From: Gammaproteobacteria bacterium
Lineage (GTDB): Bacteria; Pseudomonadota; Gammaproteobacteria; JAADJB01
DNA length: 64,000 nt
Direction: 5' to 3'
NCBI GenBank assembly: GCA_013151035.1
Contig: JAADJB010000045.1
Coordinates: 1-64,000, forward strand
Shown piece by piece: positions 27,036-35,480 of the stretch (position 1 is its first letter; each line of letters starts with the position of its first letter). The position numbers were made by a program, and so were the translations under genes. The notes under the pieces were generated by a model that searched no databases, was not told the DNA's origin, and was given only the letters and a program-made list of their open reading frames with translations.

Positions 27036-28613
27036 ATGATCATTGATATAGTTATTACATTAGTCATTGCCACCATCGCCACAACGATGGGCTACTTCAT
27101 CAGCCGCAGCAAGGCCAACGCAGAACTCGCGCGCCTTCAATTAGATGCCGATTTAAAACAACAACAATTAGCCGAGCTGGAATCAAACAAGACAGAACAG
27201 CAGCAAACCATAGATGCCTTAAAGACAGAACTAACCGATAGCAAGACAAACCTGGCACTTGCCAAACAACAGTTAGAGAGTATCCAGTCACAGTATAAAG
27301 AGGTACAAGAAAAACACGCCGATGCGCAAGGCAAGTGTAATCAATTACTCACCAGCCTGTCCGAACAAAAGAGTGTTTCATCATCAACCCAGGCCAGCCT
27401 CAATGCCGAGAAAGACCGAGCCAATAAACTCAACACAGCGTTAGAGGCCGCTCATTCCGAACTAAAACAGGCACGACAGGAAGCCGGTAAGCTAACAGCA
27501 GAGAATGCCGAGTTACGCACCAGTCAACAGGAAAAGGAAGCCGGTTTCAAAAAACAACTCGCCCAGTTTGAAGAACAAAAGGAAACCTTGAAAAAGGAAT
27601 TCAGGATTGTCGCCAATGAAATTTTTGAGGCCAAGGGCAAGACCTTTACCGAAACCAGTAAGGAATCACTCAGTGCCTTACTCAATCCATTTCGTGAACA
27701 GATGACCGCATTCAAGGCCAAGGTTGAAGATATCCATCACAAGGATACCCAGCAACAGAGTGAGATGAAAACTGAATTAAAAAATCTGCAAAAGATGAAT
27801 CAGGAGATTACCGAAGAGGCACACAATCTCGCCACCGCATTAAAAGGCAAGAACAAGATGCAGGGTAACTGGGGTGAGATGATCCTGGAGAATGTGCTGG
27901 ATCGTTCCGGTCTGGTGCTAGATAAAGATTACAAACGAGAGGTGAGCTTTAATACCGCAGAGGGTCGCAGTCGCCCCGATGCCATAGTCTATCTACCCGA
28001 TAATAAACACCTGGTGATTGATGCCAAGGTATCACTCAATGCCTACACCCGTTATGTGAATGCCGAGGATGAACTGGAACGTGAACAGGCGCTCAAGGAA
28101 CATATCGCAGCTTTTGGTGATCGCATCAAGGAATTGTCAGACCGTAATTATTATGACCTCCCCGGACTGAACTCACCCGATATGGTGTTTATGTTTGTAC
28201 CGATTGAATCCGCCTTTGTTGAAGCACTCAAAGGTGATGAGATGTTATTTCAGAAAGCACTGGAACAAAATGTATTGGTAGCAACCCCGACCACATTATT
28301 AACCAGTCTCAATATCGTGCGACAACTATGGCGCTTCGAGGATCAAAATAAAAACACCGCCGAGCTAGCAGAAAAAGCCGGCAAGATGTATGACAAGCTC
28401 AATGGCTTCCTTGTCAGTATGAAAACGGTGGGCTCATCCCTGGATAAGGCAAAAGAGACCTACGATAAGGCCTATGGGCAGTTATATACAGGGCGTGGAA
28501 ATCTAATCAAACAGGCCAATGAGTTCAAGAACCTGGGTGTATCGGTTAAGGCCGAGTTACCACAAGAGTTAGTGGATAAGGCCGAATTGGAATTGATTGG
28601 CCATGATAAATAA
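27036..28613 (+). CDS. rmuC: DNA recombination protein RmuC
   Basis: A 525-residue RmuC family protein. N-terminal transmembrane helix (IVITLVIATIATTMGYFI), a long coiled coil (about 25-230) and the RmuC core (about 230-490) with KGKNKMQGNWGEMILENVLD, RSRPDAIVYLPDNKHLVIDAK (a PD-(D/E)xK-like nuclease strand) and FVPIESAFVEAL. RmuC limits inversions at short repeats and is linked to nucleic acid cleavage; some relatives defend against foreign DNA. It follows the nuclease-helicase by a repeat and about 20 bases on the same strand. Confidence 0.94.
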   Translation: MIIDIVITLVIATIATTMGYFISRSKANAELARLQLDADLKQQQLAELESNKTEQQQTIDALKTELTDSKTNLALAKQQLESIQSQYKEVQEKHADAQGKCNQLLTSLSEQKSVSSSTQASLNAEKDRANKLNTALEAAHSELKQARQEAGKLTAENAELRTSQQEKEAGFKKQLAQFEEQKETLKKEFRIVANEIFEAKGKTFTETSKESLSALLNPFREQMTAFKAKVEDIHHKDTQQQSEMKTELKNLQKMNQEITEEAHNLATALKGKNKMQGNWGEMILENVLDRSGLVLDKDYKREVSFNTAEGRSRPDAIVYLPDNKHLVIDAKVSLNAYTRYVNAEDELEREQALKEHIAAFGDRIKELSDRNYYDLPGLNSPDMVFMFVPIESAFVEALKGDEMLFQKALEQNVLVATPTTLLTSLNIVRQLWRFEDQNKNTAELAEKAGKMYDKLNGFLVSMKTVGSSLDKAKETYDKAYGQLYTGRGNLIKQANEFKNLGVSVKAELPQELVDKAELELIGHDK

Positions 28614-29073
28614 AATATTGGTTTTGGTCATTGATTATGATTATTCCTGGAATAGGTCAGTTATTGCCTGGTTTCCACATTACTATTTTAAGTTGTCATT
28701 TGGTTTGCAGGATCAATGCGCAAAAATTCTTTCTCAATATCTTGATAAGTATTCGGTGGAAATCAATGAAAATACGATTACTGGAAATAATGTAGATCAG
28801 TTGAGATTGAGTATTAATAATTGGCTACATGAAAACCCTAAAGCTCTACAGCGTTTGATGTGTTATGTTCCCTATCGTTTATTAACACCATTTTGTGAAC
28901 ATGAGGTTCAAGGTATTAGTGATGGTGCTAAGCATCGGACAATAGGAGAATATGCAGAGGAGTATTTTGAGCAACCTGGAGTTATTCCAGGTATTAACTT
29001 ATCAATTATTCATATTATGATGGAGAATGAGAAGCAGATCTGGGGTGATCCGGCTTATCCGGTGGTGGATTAA
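28603..29073 (+). CDS. Protein of unknown function, 156 residues
   Basis: Not recognised. It starts at ATG 28603, overlapping the rmuC stop by 11 bases, so it is probably coupled to it. The protein opens with a hydrophobic strand (INKILVLVIDYDYSW), has no transmembrane helix or signal, and is mildly acidic. Conspicuous residues are WFPHYYFKL, CYVPYRLLTPFCEHEV and KHRTIGEYAEEYF. Codon use is more A+T-rich than rmuC. It may be an island gene of recent arrival. Confidence 0.65.
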   Translation: MINKILVLVIDYDYSWNRSVIAWFPHYYFKLSFGLQDQCAKILSQYLDKYSVEINENTITGNNVDQLRLSINNWLHENPKALQRLMCYVPYRLLTPFCEHEVQGISDGAKHRTIGEYAEEYFEQPGVIPGINLSIIHIMMENEKQIWGDPAYPVVD

Positions 29074-29142
29074 GGTCAATACTTGTAGATATTTCCCCAG
29101 ACACCAACCAACCTCGTTTATCTTGCTATTACACTTAATTAA

Positions 29143-29162
29143 TATATACTTTTTGGTATATA
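29143..29162. promoter_or_regulatory. Inverted repeat upstream of vapBC, likely autoregulatory operator
   Basis: TATATAC-6 bases-GTATATA lies 21 bases before the vapB ATG. VapBC complexes bind such palindromes over their own promoters; symmetry and position fit. Binding is inferred. Confidence 0.6.
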
Positions 29163-29182
29163 CTAAAATAGCGGGTGATAAT

Positions 29183-29416
29183 ATGGGTGTGCAAATAGCC
29201 AAGGTATTTATGAATGGACGTAGCCAGGCGGTTCGTTTACCTAAAGAGTATCGCTTTGATACTGATGAGGTTTATATTACAAGGCAAGGGGATAACATCA
29301 TTCTTTCGGCAAAAGAACCAGGCTGGGATGAGTTTTTTGATTCCTGCTCCGTTTTTGGTAATGATTTTTTGCAAGATAGACTTGATGAGCAACCACAGGA
29401 AAGGGATTTTGATTGA
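29183..29416 (+). CDS. vapB: VapB-type antitoxin (AbrB/SpoVT fold)
   Basis: A 77-residue antitoxin. The N-terminal swapped-hairpin domain reads AKVFMNGRSQAVRLPKEYRF, the characteristic VapB motif (fmNGrSQAvRLPkefrf), followed by TDEVYITRQGDNIIL. The acidic C-terminus (DEFFDS ... DRLDEQPQERDFD) should bind the toxin. ATG 29183 fits the motif's start; a longer frame upstream has no homology. Stop and the vapC start overlap (TGATG). Confidence 0.9.
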   Translation: MGVQIAKVFMNGRSQAVRLPKEYRFDTDEVYITRQGDNIILSAKEPGWDEFFDSCSVFGNDFLQDRLDEQPQERDFD

Positions 29417-29817
29417 TGTATATGCTGGATACCAATATTTGTATTTATGTTTTAAAAAATCACTCGAAGAAATTGAGATACAAATTTAAAGCGATAAAGA
29501 ATATTTGTATTTCATCAGTGACTTATGGGGAGCTGTGCTTTGGGATAGAGAATGGAAATAATGCTTTAAAAGAAGATCGGTGGCGACAGCTGGATCTTTT
29601 TACACAAAGGCTATTGATAAAACCTTTGGGTGAAAATGCTGCCAGGCACTATGGCTTGATTAGAGCACAACTAAAAAAAGAAGGCAGGGTAATTGGTAAT
29701 AATGACCTTTTTATTGCGGCACATGCTCGCAGTATTGATGCGGTATTAGTGACGAATAATGTGGGTGAGTTTAATCGAGTGCCGAATCTTGCTGTTGAAA
29801 ACTGGGTTTCGGCGTAG
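29416..29817 (+). CDS. vapC: VapC-type PIN-domain ribonuclease toxin
   Basis: A 133-residue PIN-domain toxin. Acidic residues that hold Mg are visible: MLDTNICIYVLK (Asp5), SVTYGELCFGIE (Glu around 40), GNNDLFIAAHARS (Asp around 97) and the C-terminal LVTNNVGEFNRVPNL (Glu/Asp). VapC toxins of this subgroup cleave initiator tRNA or rRNA loops. All catalytic residues are present, so the pair looks functional. It overlaps vapB by one base. Confidence 0.92.
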   Translation: MYMLDTNICIYVLKNHSKKLRYKFKAIKNICISSVTYGELCFGIENGNNALKEDRWRQLDLFTQRLLIKPLGENAARHYGLIRAQLKKEGRVIGNNDLFIAAHARSIDAVLVTNNVGEFNRVPNLAVENWVSA

Positions 29818-29854
29818 GCATTAGAGAATATCTGATAGAACGCATTGTTACCGG

Positions 29855-29998
29855 TATGCCATTGAGGTGAAGGTCTCTGCGACCTTAAGTAATGGAGATT
29901 TTAATGGGCTGAAGCGCTTTAAAAATATTGCAGGAGACAAATTTAAAATGGGCATCTTGCTTTATGATGGTGATCATACGATGGCTGGAGTAGTATGA
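29855..29998 (+). pseudogene. C-terminal remnant of a DUF4143-type AAA ATPase
   Basis: Forty-seven codons ending in TGA read YAIEVKVSATLSNGDFNGL ... RFKNIAGDKFKMGILLYDG. This is the end of the DUF4143 nuclease-like domain of Archaea-type AAA ATPases (YxIEVKxSxT ... DFKGLKxL ... GDKFKxGIVLY). Stops in all frames precede it, and nothing of the ATPase remains upstream; vapBC now occupies that place. The last codons overlap the start of the SEC-C gene and include its Shine-Dalgarno sequence. Confidence 0.82.
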
Positions 29999-31038
29999 TA
30001 ATGAATATGATGGATAATAAGGTGGGTCGTAATGATCCATGCCCCTGTGGTAGTGGCAGAAAATATAAAAAATGTTGTCTACAGAATGAGAGTATTGAGG
30101 GTCGCAAGGGAGCTGGGCCTGCGGCGGGTGCCTCTGATGATTTGCGTGAGGCCATGGAGGGTCAGGATTTTGGTTCAATGGAGGAAATGCAGGCGTTTGT
30201 TGAGCAGCATACTCAGCAGCGTAATTCTGCACCAATGGATGACTTTCATGGGCTTTCACCGAGTCAGATGCATCCGCTACTGAATCAGCCCTTTAGTTCA
30301 CCGCAGTTGGTCACTTTTTTCGATGGTCTGGATGATGTGCCGTCTGCACCTATTATGATGCTTTTTGGTTTATTGGTGGATGCGCTGGATGAGAAGGGTT
30401 TGAAGCCGACGGCCAAGGGTAACTTACCGCGTAATTTTTGTCGTGAGGCGGCTTTGAGTTATATCAATGAAGAGGGTGATCAAAGGTTTGTCCGGTTTGG
30501 TAAGATCAATAAGGAAGAAGATTTTTTTGATTTGCATATAGTCCGTCTGGTCGCTGAGATGGCAGGTCTTATTCGTAAGCATAAGGGACGTTTTATTCTG
30601 AGTAGTGAGTGTCGCAAATTGTTGGCTGAATCGGGGATGAGTGCGATCTATCCACGATTGTTCATGGCCTATGTGGAGAGCTTTAATTGGGCCTATAGAG
30701 ATAGGTTTCCTGATATTCCGTTTATTCAACAATCCTTTCTTTTTACGCTCTATCTGCTCTATCATTATAACGATAGCAAACGGCTGATGAGTTTTTATGA
30801 AGAGGCTTATATCAATGCCTTTCCGATGTTGCTGGATGAATTTGGGGAGAACGAATACATTAAGCCAGAGAGGGAATTAGCTTTTTGTTATTCATGTCGT
30901 AGTTTGACAGGGTTTTCTGCTTTTTTGGGTTTGGTGCGGCTAGAAAAATGCATGCCGAATGATCATTTCGATCATGAGTATCGGGTTGTAAACTTGCCTT
31001 TGTTACATCAGGTCGTTCAGTTTCATCAGGGTTTATGA
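29995..31038 (+). CDS. SEC-C motif protein of unknown function
   Basis: A 347-residue protein. The N-terminal SEC-C zinc motif is [18 protein letters not shown] (about 11-28), as at the C-terminus of SecA, where it binds zinc and ribosomes. The rest is helical with no recognised domain; a segment with [14 protein letters not shown] and a Cys pair (FCYSCRS) are notable. Such proteins occur in defence and toxin-antitoxin neighbourhoods. A GGAG lies four bases before the ATG at 29995; ATG 30001 is also possible. The hepT-mntA pair follows within 10 bases and may be in the same operon. Confidence 0.8.
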   Translation: MIMNMMDNKVGRNDPCPCGSGRKYKKCCLQNESIEGRKGAGPAAGASDDLREAMEGQDFGSMEEMQAFVEQHTQQRNSAPMDDFHGLSPSQMHPLLNQPFSSPQLVTFFDGLDDVPSAPIMMLFGLLVDALDEKGLKPTAKGNLPRNFCREAALSYINEEGDQRFVRFGKINKEEDFFDLHIVRLVAEMAGLIRKHKGRFILSSECRKLLAESGMSAIYPRLFMAYVESFNWAYRDRFPDIPFIQQSFLFTLYLLYHYNDSKRLMSFYEEAYINAFPMLLDEFGENEYIKPERELAFCYSCRSLTGFSAFLGLVRLEKCMPNDHFDHEYRVVNLPLLHQVVQFHQGL

Positions 31039-31045
31039 GAGTGAT

Positions 31046-31528
31046 GTGCTAGAATTAGTGACTATGGATACCCAAATATTACAGAACAATATTGAGAGAA
31101 TGGAGAAACTTGCCGTTCGCTTAAATGAGTCAGTGAAACGCATTGATGCCATCATGCCTCTTGATCCGGAAATATTTGACCCGGATCAGGTCGATTCGGA
31201 TGAGCTGTTATTTCTGGATGCCTTTAGAATACGGTTTTCGGATCTCCAGGATGTGATTGGGCATACTATATTTTATATGGTGGCACTGTATGATCTGGAT
31301 GAATCTCCTGCACAGCGATTATCGACTCGGGAAAGAATCCATTTAATGGAGCGCAAGAGCTTGATTGATGCCTCTGAATGGAATGAATTAAGAGAAATCA
31401 GGAATGGTTTTGCTCATGAATATCCGGATGCCTCCTCTGAAAAGGCAGAGGCATTGAATGCGGCATGGCGATACAGTTCTAAACTGATCGTGCTGAGCAA
31501 AAAATTAAAGGCCTATCTATGCGGCTGA
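31046..31528 (+). CDS. hepT: HepT-type HEPN ribonuclease toxin
   Basis: A 160-residue all-helical HEPN protein. The motif R119-NGFA-H124-E-Y126 is RX4HXY: the Arg and His make the RNase site, and the Tyr is the residue that MntA modifies with AMP in characterised type VII pairs. The start may be GTG at 31046 (GAGAG upstream) or ATG at 31064. It overlaps mntA by 10 bases. Here the HEPN gene precedes the nucleotidyltransferase. It should act in the cytoplasm on RNA or tRNA ends when not AMPylated. Confidence 0.87.
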   Translation: MLELVTMDTQILQNNIERMEKLAVRLNESVKRIDAIMPLDPEIFDPDQVDSDELLFLDAFRIRFSDLQDVIGHTIFYMVALYDLDESPAQRLSTRERIHLMERKSLIDASEWNELREIRNGFAHEYPDASSEKAEALNAAWRYSSKLIVLSKKLKAYLCG

Positions 31529-31827
31529 CTGAACGACAAGTCACAGCTATTCAATTAGTCGCGGATAAATTTTTGCAGAATTATCCAGATGCTGGCTTAT
31601 GGCTATTTGGTTCTCGCCTGAATGATGAGGTGCGGGGTGGCGATGTTGATTTTTGTCTTTTTTTAACAGAGAACAATATAGAAAAACGGGCAAAACTAAA
31701 ACGGCAACTGCGGCCTGCGCTGGAAGAGGCTGTTGATATTAGCACTGATCTGATAATACAGGATCTTGATTCGCCTTTAAAAGCCGTGGCACGAAAGGCT
31801 CAGGAGGAGGGTGTCAGGTTACGGTGA
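31519..31827 (+). CDS. mntA: MntA-type minimal nucleotidyltransferase antitoxin
   Basis: A 102-residue minimal nucleotidyltransferase. LWLFGSRLNDEVRGGDVDFC (about 28-47) is the GSx9DxD catalytic motif with two metal-binding Asp; the third carboxylate is likely in AVDISTDLII (Asp around 78). In known HepT-MntA systems this enzyme polyAMPylates the toxin Tyr to silence it. All catalytic residues are intact. Its ATG lies within the hepT 3' end, so the pair is coupled. Confidence 0.88.
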   Translation: MRLTERQVTAIQLVADKFLQNYPDAGLWLFGSRLNDEVRGGDVDFCLFLTENNIEKRAKLKRQLRPALEEAVDISTDLIIQDLDSPLKAVARKAQEEGVRLR

Positions 31828-31872
31828 TTTCTGATGCTCTGAAGAAGGTCGGTTATCACTGGCATAGTCTAT

Positions 31873-31897
31873 TGGCGCAATTAGAGTAATTGCGCCA
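31873..31897. terminator. Perfect 11-bp hairpin after mntA; surrounding 210-bp gap
   Basis: TGGCGCAATTA-GAG-TAATTGCGCCA lies 46 bases after the mntA stop. No T-tract follows, so it is a weak terminator at best, or an operator or attachment-like site. The rest of the gap 31828-32040 has no gene; a stretch at about 31926-32034 is open on the plus strand and reads like a coding fragment (RVVLDEVQRHLAIRFLLC) of unknown origin. Confidence 0.5.
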
Positions 31898-32040
31898 GTG
31901 GTAGTGGCTTGCCGCCGATAACGAATGCCATTTTTTGTTATTAAAACGGGTTGTATTGGATGAGGTGCAACGGCATTTGGCGATCAGATTTTTGCTGTGC
32001 CGTTATGGTCATAAGGGAAATGTGCTAATCAATAAGGGTA

Positions 32041-33045
32041 TCATTCATCCGTGTATGTCATGTACATCTCCCTGACTATCCCTGCAAATTCCCGTCTTAA
32101 CGCAATCGGCTTAACCACCTCGACCTGATCGCCAAATCCGAGCAACCACCAGCGTAATTGATAGGTGTCTTTGACGGTGGCGCGGAGTTCTTTGCGGTCA
32201 TTATCCAGCGGGGTAATCCTCTGATCCTTGCTCAGTGGGGTCTCTGTCAGGTGATGGATGCTGGTGTTACTAAAATAGGCTACCAGCTTGATATTTTTGT
32301 CACCGGGCAGTGCATATTCTGTGGTGCCGGTGGCTATATAATCATCCAGATTAAAATTGTCGGGGCGTTGTAGGGAGGTATCCATGATCTCTGTTTGTAT
32401 AAAACGATGCAGGGCAAAATGGCGAATGTCTTCGTAGTCCCATAGCGTGGCAATTAGATAAACCACGCTGTCGCGGAAAATCAGGCCGAGTGGATGAAAT
32501 TCATATTCTGCGATATCGTCCTGTCTGTTTTTATAACGCCCACGGAACTGTTGACCCTGTAGCAGGGCATCGTAGATAACACTGAGTACGGTTTGATTAA
32601 TACTTGCCGGAATCAAGGGTTGTGTCCGCGCTACGATCCGCACATGATCGGACCAGTTACCGAGTGAATTATTATCAATCTTACTCAGGATTTTGTCGGC
32701 ACTGCGAAAGTAGGGTTGTAGTTGTGTGAGTACGGCAGGGGGAATCAGGTTGATTAAAAAGGTTTGTGCCAGCTTGAAGGTGAGCGCGGTGGATGGATCA
32801 ATTGATGGCATATCGTGGAGTTCTGCATCCTGTCGCCATGACCAGCCAATCTCATCCTTGTTACCATCGTTGACCAGTTCTGGAAAGATGCTGGATAGAT
32901 TACTCAGATCACGTTGGGTATTACGGCGTGCGGTATTAAAACCTTCGGCCTGTAGCTGTTTGGTGAGGATTCTGGAATTGGTTTTTTTGGGTTGACGTGG
33001 AATCATCTTGAGCATCATCCACTGTCTTAAGAGCGCATCTGACAT
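32041..33045 (-). CDS. WYL-domain transcriptional regulator
   Basis: A 334-residue regulator. N-terminal winged HTH (about 1-65, NTARRNTQRDLSNLS as recognition helix), a WYL domain (about 145-235, with VVYLIATLWDYEDIRHFALHR in place of the canonical W-Y-L strand) and a C-terminal WCX domain (about 260-330, TYQLRWWLLGFGDQVEVVKP). WYL regulators sense nucleic acids or small ligands and often repress defence genes. It is divergent from the AAA+ ATPase gene, with a palindrome in between; it probably controls that operon. Unlike the remnant at 22955, it is intact. Confidence 0.88.
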   Translation of the reverse strand: MSDALLRQWMMLKMIPRQPKKTNSRILTKQLQAEGFNTARRNTQRDLSNLSSIFPELVNDGNKDEIGWSWRQDAELHDMPSIDPSTALTFKLAQTFLINLIPPAVLTQLQPYFRSADKILSKIDNNSLGNWSDHVRIVARTQPLIPASINQTVLSVIYDALLQGQQFRGRYKNRQDDIAEYEFHPLGLIFRDSVVYLIATLWDYEDIRHFALHRFIQTEIMDTSLQRPDNFNLDDYIATGTTEYALPGDKNIKLVAYFSNTSIHHLTETPLSKDQRITPLDNDRKELRATVKDTYQLRWWLLGFGDQVEVVKPIALRREFAGIVREMYMTYTDE

Positions 33046-33064
33046 AATTGGCCTTTTTAGTATC

Positions 33065-33081
33065 GCGTCATATAGTGACGC
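33065..33081. promoter_or_regulatory. Palindrome between WYL regulator and AAA+ ATPase genes
   Basis: GCGTCA-TATAG-TGACGC, a perfect 6-base inverted repeat 20 bases upstream of the WYL start and about 90 before the ATPase start. It is the natural operator candidate for the divergent regulator. Binding is inferred. Confidence 0.55.
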
Positions 33082-33170
33082 TACACTGCTTTGTTGATCT
33101 ATTTTATTGCGTGATGTCTGTCATAATAGTGTCCATAGCTTGTTGATGCAAGTTTTAACAGGAGAAGATT

Positions 33171-35306
33171 ATGATCAGTTTTTCTTTAGTTCGACCCGAT
33201 GTAAAAAGGGGTGTTTGTTTGGCTTCTGAATATACGGATGTTATAAAATTATGGACGCTGAGAACAATATGTTTGTTGCCCAATATAAAAAGAAAGCATA
33301 GTAGTTTCAGGCATAGTGGCGATATTACCAGTGACAGGGAGATACTTGAGGCAATGGATATGCTTGAGTTGGAAAATTCCGATATTAAGGCACGCGCCCT
33401 TAAACGAAAGATTTATTCTGTTCTGGATGAGGTGGAGCAGAAAAAAGATCTGGCGATTGGTGGGGTATTAGAGGCTAATCTCACATTATTGCAACAGCAT
33501 CTGGATCTTCACCATAGTGATATATTGATCCTGGCCTTTCTGACGCTGGTGGAAATGAATCCGGGCATGAGAAGTGCGGTGGATACTCTGGGTGAGATCA
33601 GTGGCGATGGTCTGATTAAAACAGTGGCTTCGATACTGGATATTGATCGGGTCGATATTCGTCGCTCACTTTCGCGTGATGGGATCTTGATTCAAGCAGG
33701 CCTGCTCAAGTTTGATCGTGATGGGCCTAACGAGATTTATCGTAAGCTGGATCTGCTTGATGATCTATCGGATTCATTGCTTAGTCAGCATGACAACATC
33801 TATGACATGCTGAATGGCTATCTCTCCAGGGGTAAGAACAGTGAGCTTGATAAAGTGGATTTTGATTATCTGGATTCACAAACTCAGGTGTTGTCTCAAC
33901 AGATTGAAAAGGTATGGGATACACGGTCGAAAGGGACGAATATTCTGGTTTATGGGCCGCCGGGTACGGGTAAGAGCGAGTATGTGCGCCTATTGGCACA
34001 GACCCTGGAGGCCAATTTTTATGAGATCAATACGGAAGATTCGGATGGTGATTCACTGGCCGGCTATAATCGTTTTCGTTCCTATCAGTTGGTGCAACGA
34101 TTGATTGCGCGTCATCAGAAAGCATTGGTGATCTTTGATGAGATCGAGGATGTCTTTCCACGGCAATCTTTTTCGTTTTTTGGTAGAGCGACGCATAAGA
34201 GTGCGGGTAAGGCATGGGTTAACCGTCTGTTGGAAGATAACCCCATTCCGGCTATCTGGATTAGTAATTCAGTGGGTGAACTGGATCCCGCTTATCTGCG
34301 TCGATTTGATCAGGTGATAAAAATGGATACCCCACCGCTCAGTGTGAGAAGACGTATTCTGGATAAAAGCCTGTCAACATTGAATGTATCACCACAGTGG
34401 ACAGAACGGGTCTCTGAAAATGCGGCATTGGCACCGGCTATTGTCACGCGTGCAGCCAAGGTTGTTGCTATGACAGCCGGGGCATCTGATCAAAATGTCA
34501 TTGAAGGTCGGCTGGAACAGTTGATTGGTAGCACGATGGAGGCGATGGGGTATTCAGATATCCTGTTTAATCGACAGTTGAGTCCTTTAGATTATCATCT
34601 GGAATATCTCAATACCGATATTGATATTGAATCTTTGGTATCCGGTTTGGCTAAAAATCCTGTGGGCAGGTTTTGTTTATACGGTGCACCGGGAACAGGT
34701 AAGACAGAGTTTGGTCGTTATGTTGCCAAGGCAATGGATAAACCCTTGTTGGTGAAGCGTGCCTCTGATTTGCTTTCAATGTATGTTGGCGAGGCTGAAA
34801 AAAATATTGCGGCCATGTTCAAAGAAGCACAACGGGATGACGCTGTGTTATTGCTGGATGAGGCGGATAGTTTTTTACAGGATCGTAAGGGAGCACATAA
34901 TAGTTGGGAGGTTACCCAGGTTAATGAGCTTCTGACGCAGATGGAGGCCTTTGAGGGCTTGTTTATTTGTTCAACAAATCTAATGGATAACCTGGATGCA
35001 GCGGCATTGCGTCGTTTTGATTTCAAGATTAAATTTGATTATCTTGGCAGAGATCAGGCATGGTCACTCTTTAATCGGCTGTTAGAAGCGCATGGCGATA
35101 AGGTGCAGATAGATGCAAGTCATCGCAAGGTGCTTGATGGTATAAGAAACCTGGCACCTGGAGACTTTGCGGTTATCGCGCGTCAGCAACGTCTATTTAA
35201 CAAGCCACTAACCCCGGATGTCTTATTAGAACGCTTGATGGATGAATCTGATTTTAAGTCGGATGGTGATAAACAAGCCATGGGATTTACTGCGAAGATT
35301 CATTAA
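33171..35306 (+). CDS. Double AAA+ ATPase of unknown function
   Basis: A 711-residue protein with a helical N-terminal region (about 1-250) and two AAA+ modules. AAA1: YGPPGTGKSEYVRLLA near 262, ALVIFDEIEDVFP near 325, and AYLRRFDQVIKMD. AAA2: YGAPGTGKTEFGRYVAKAM near 506, AVLLLDEADSFL near 565, and ALRRFDFKIKFD. Both Walker A and B motifs and the Arg near LRRFD are intact, so both rings should hydrolyse ATP. It resembles CDC48/FtsH-like unfoldases but lacks a protease domain. AGGAGA precedes the ATG. It heads a plus-strand unit with the ADP-ribosylglycohydrolase and GGCT genes, opposite the WYL regulator. Confidence 0.88.
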   Translation: MISFSLVRPDVKRGVCLASEYTDVIKLWTLRTICLLPNIKRKHSSFRHSGDITSDREILEAMDMLELENSDIKARALKRKIYSVLDEVEQKKDLAIGGVLEANLTLLQQHLDLHHSDILILAFLTLVEMNPGMRSAVDTLGEISGDGLIKTVASILDIDRVDIRRSLSRDGILIQAGLLKFDRDGPNEIYRKLDLLDDLSDSLLSQHDNIYDMLNGYLSRGKNSELDKVDFDYLDSQTQVLSQQIEKVWDTRSKGTNILVYGPPGTGKSEYVRLLAQTLEANFYEINTEDSDGDSLAGYNRFRSYQLVQRLIARHQKALVIFDEIEDVFPRQSFSFFGRATHKSAGKAWVNRLLEDNPIPAIWISNSVGELDPAYLRRFDQVIKMDTPPLSVRRRILDKSLSTLNVSPQWTERVSENAALAPAIVTRAAKVVAMTAGASDQNVIEGRLEQLIGSTMEAMGYSDILFNRQLSPLDYHLEYLNTDIDIESLVSGLAKNPVGRFCLYGAPGTGKTEFGRYVAKAMDKPLLVKRASDLLSMYVGEAEKNIAAMFKEAQRDDAVLLLDEADSFLQDRKGAHNSWEVTQVNELLTQMEAFEGLFICSTNLMDNLDAAALRRFDFKIKFDYLGRDQAWSLFNRLLEAHGDKVQIDASHRKVLDGIRNLAPGDFAVIARQQRLFNKPLTPDVLLERLMDESDFKSDGDKQAMGFTAKIH

Positions 35307-35343
35307 GTAGGTGCGTTGATGTTTCGTTTAGCCTGGGACAGGA

Positions 35344-35439
35344 ATTGTTCTTATCCAACAGAGACACGCCGTGAATACATCCATGTAGGCTCGACAGCCG
35401 CGTCCATGCGGCTGACGGTCTCTGTTGGATAAGAGCAAT
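35344..35439. repeat. Long hairpin repeat, copy 1
   Basis: A 65-base core (35360-35424: AGAGACACGCCGTG ... GACGGTCTCT) holds inner hairpins ACATCCATGT and AGCCGC-GTCCAT-GCGGCT. The stem extends outwards into ATTGTTCTTATCCAAC / GTTGGATAAGAGCAAT, giving 22 paired bases with one mismatch. The outer arms are unlike those of copy 2 (43779-43870). It lies between the AAA+ gene and the truncated glycohydrolase. Confidence 0.92.
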
Positions 35440-35480
35440 ACCTGTTTGTTGAGTTAATGCGGTTATAGTTAGGAGAAGTA

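Noticed and set aside
31824-31890. Short frame after mntA ending in the hairpin (VISDALKKVGYHWHSLLAQLE)
   Set aside because: Only 21 codons with no start signal and no recognisable homology.
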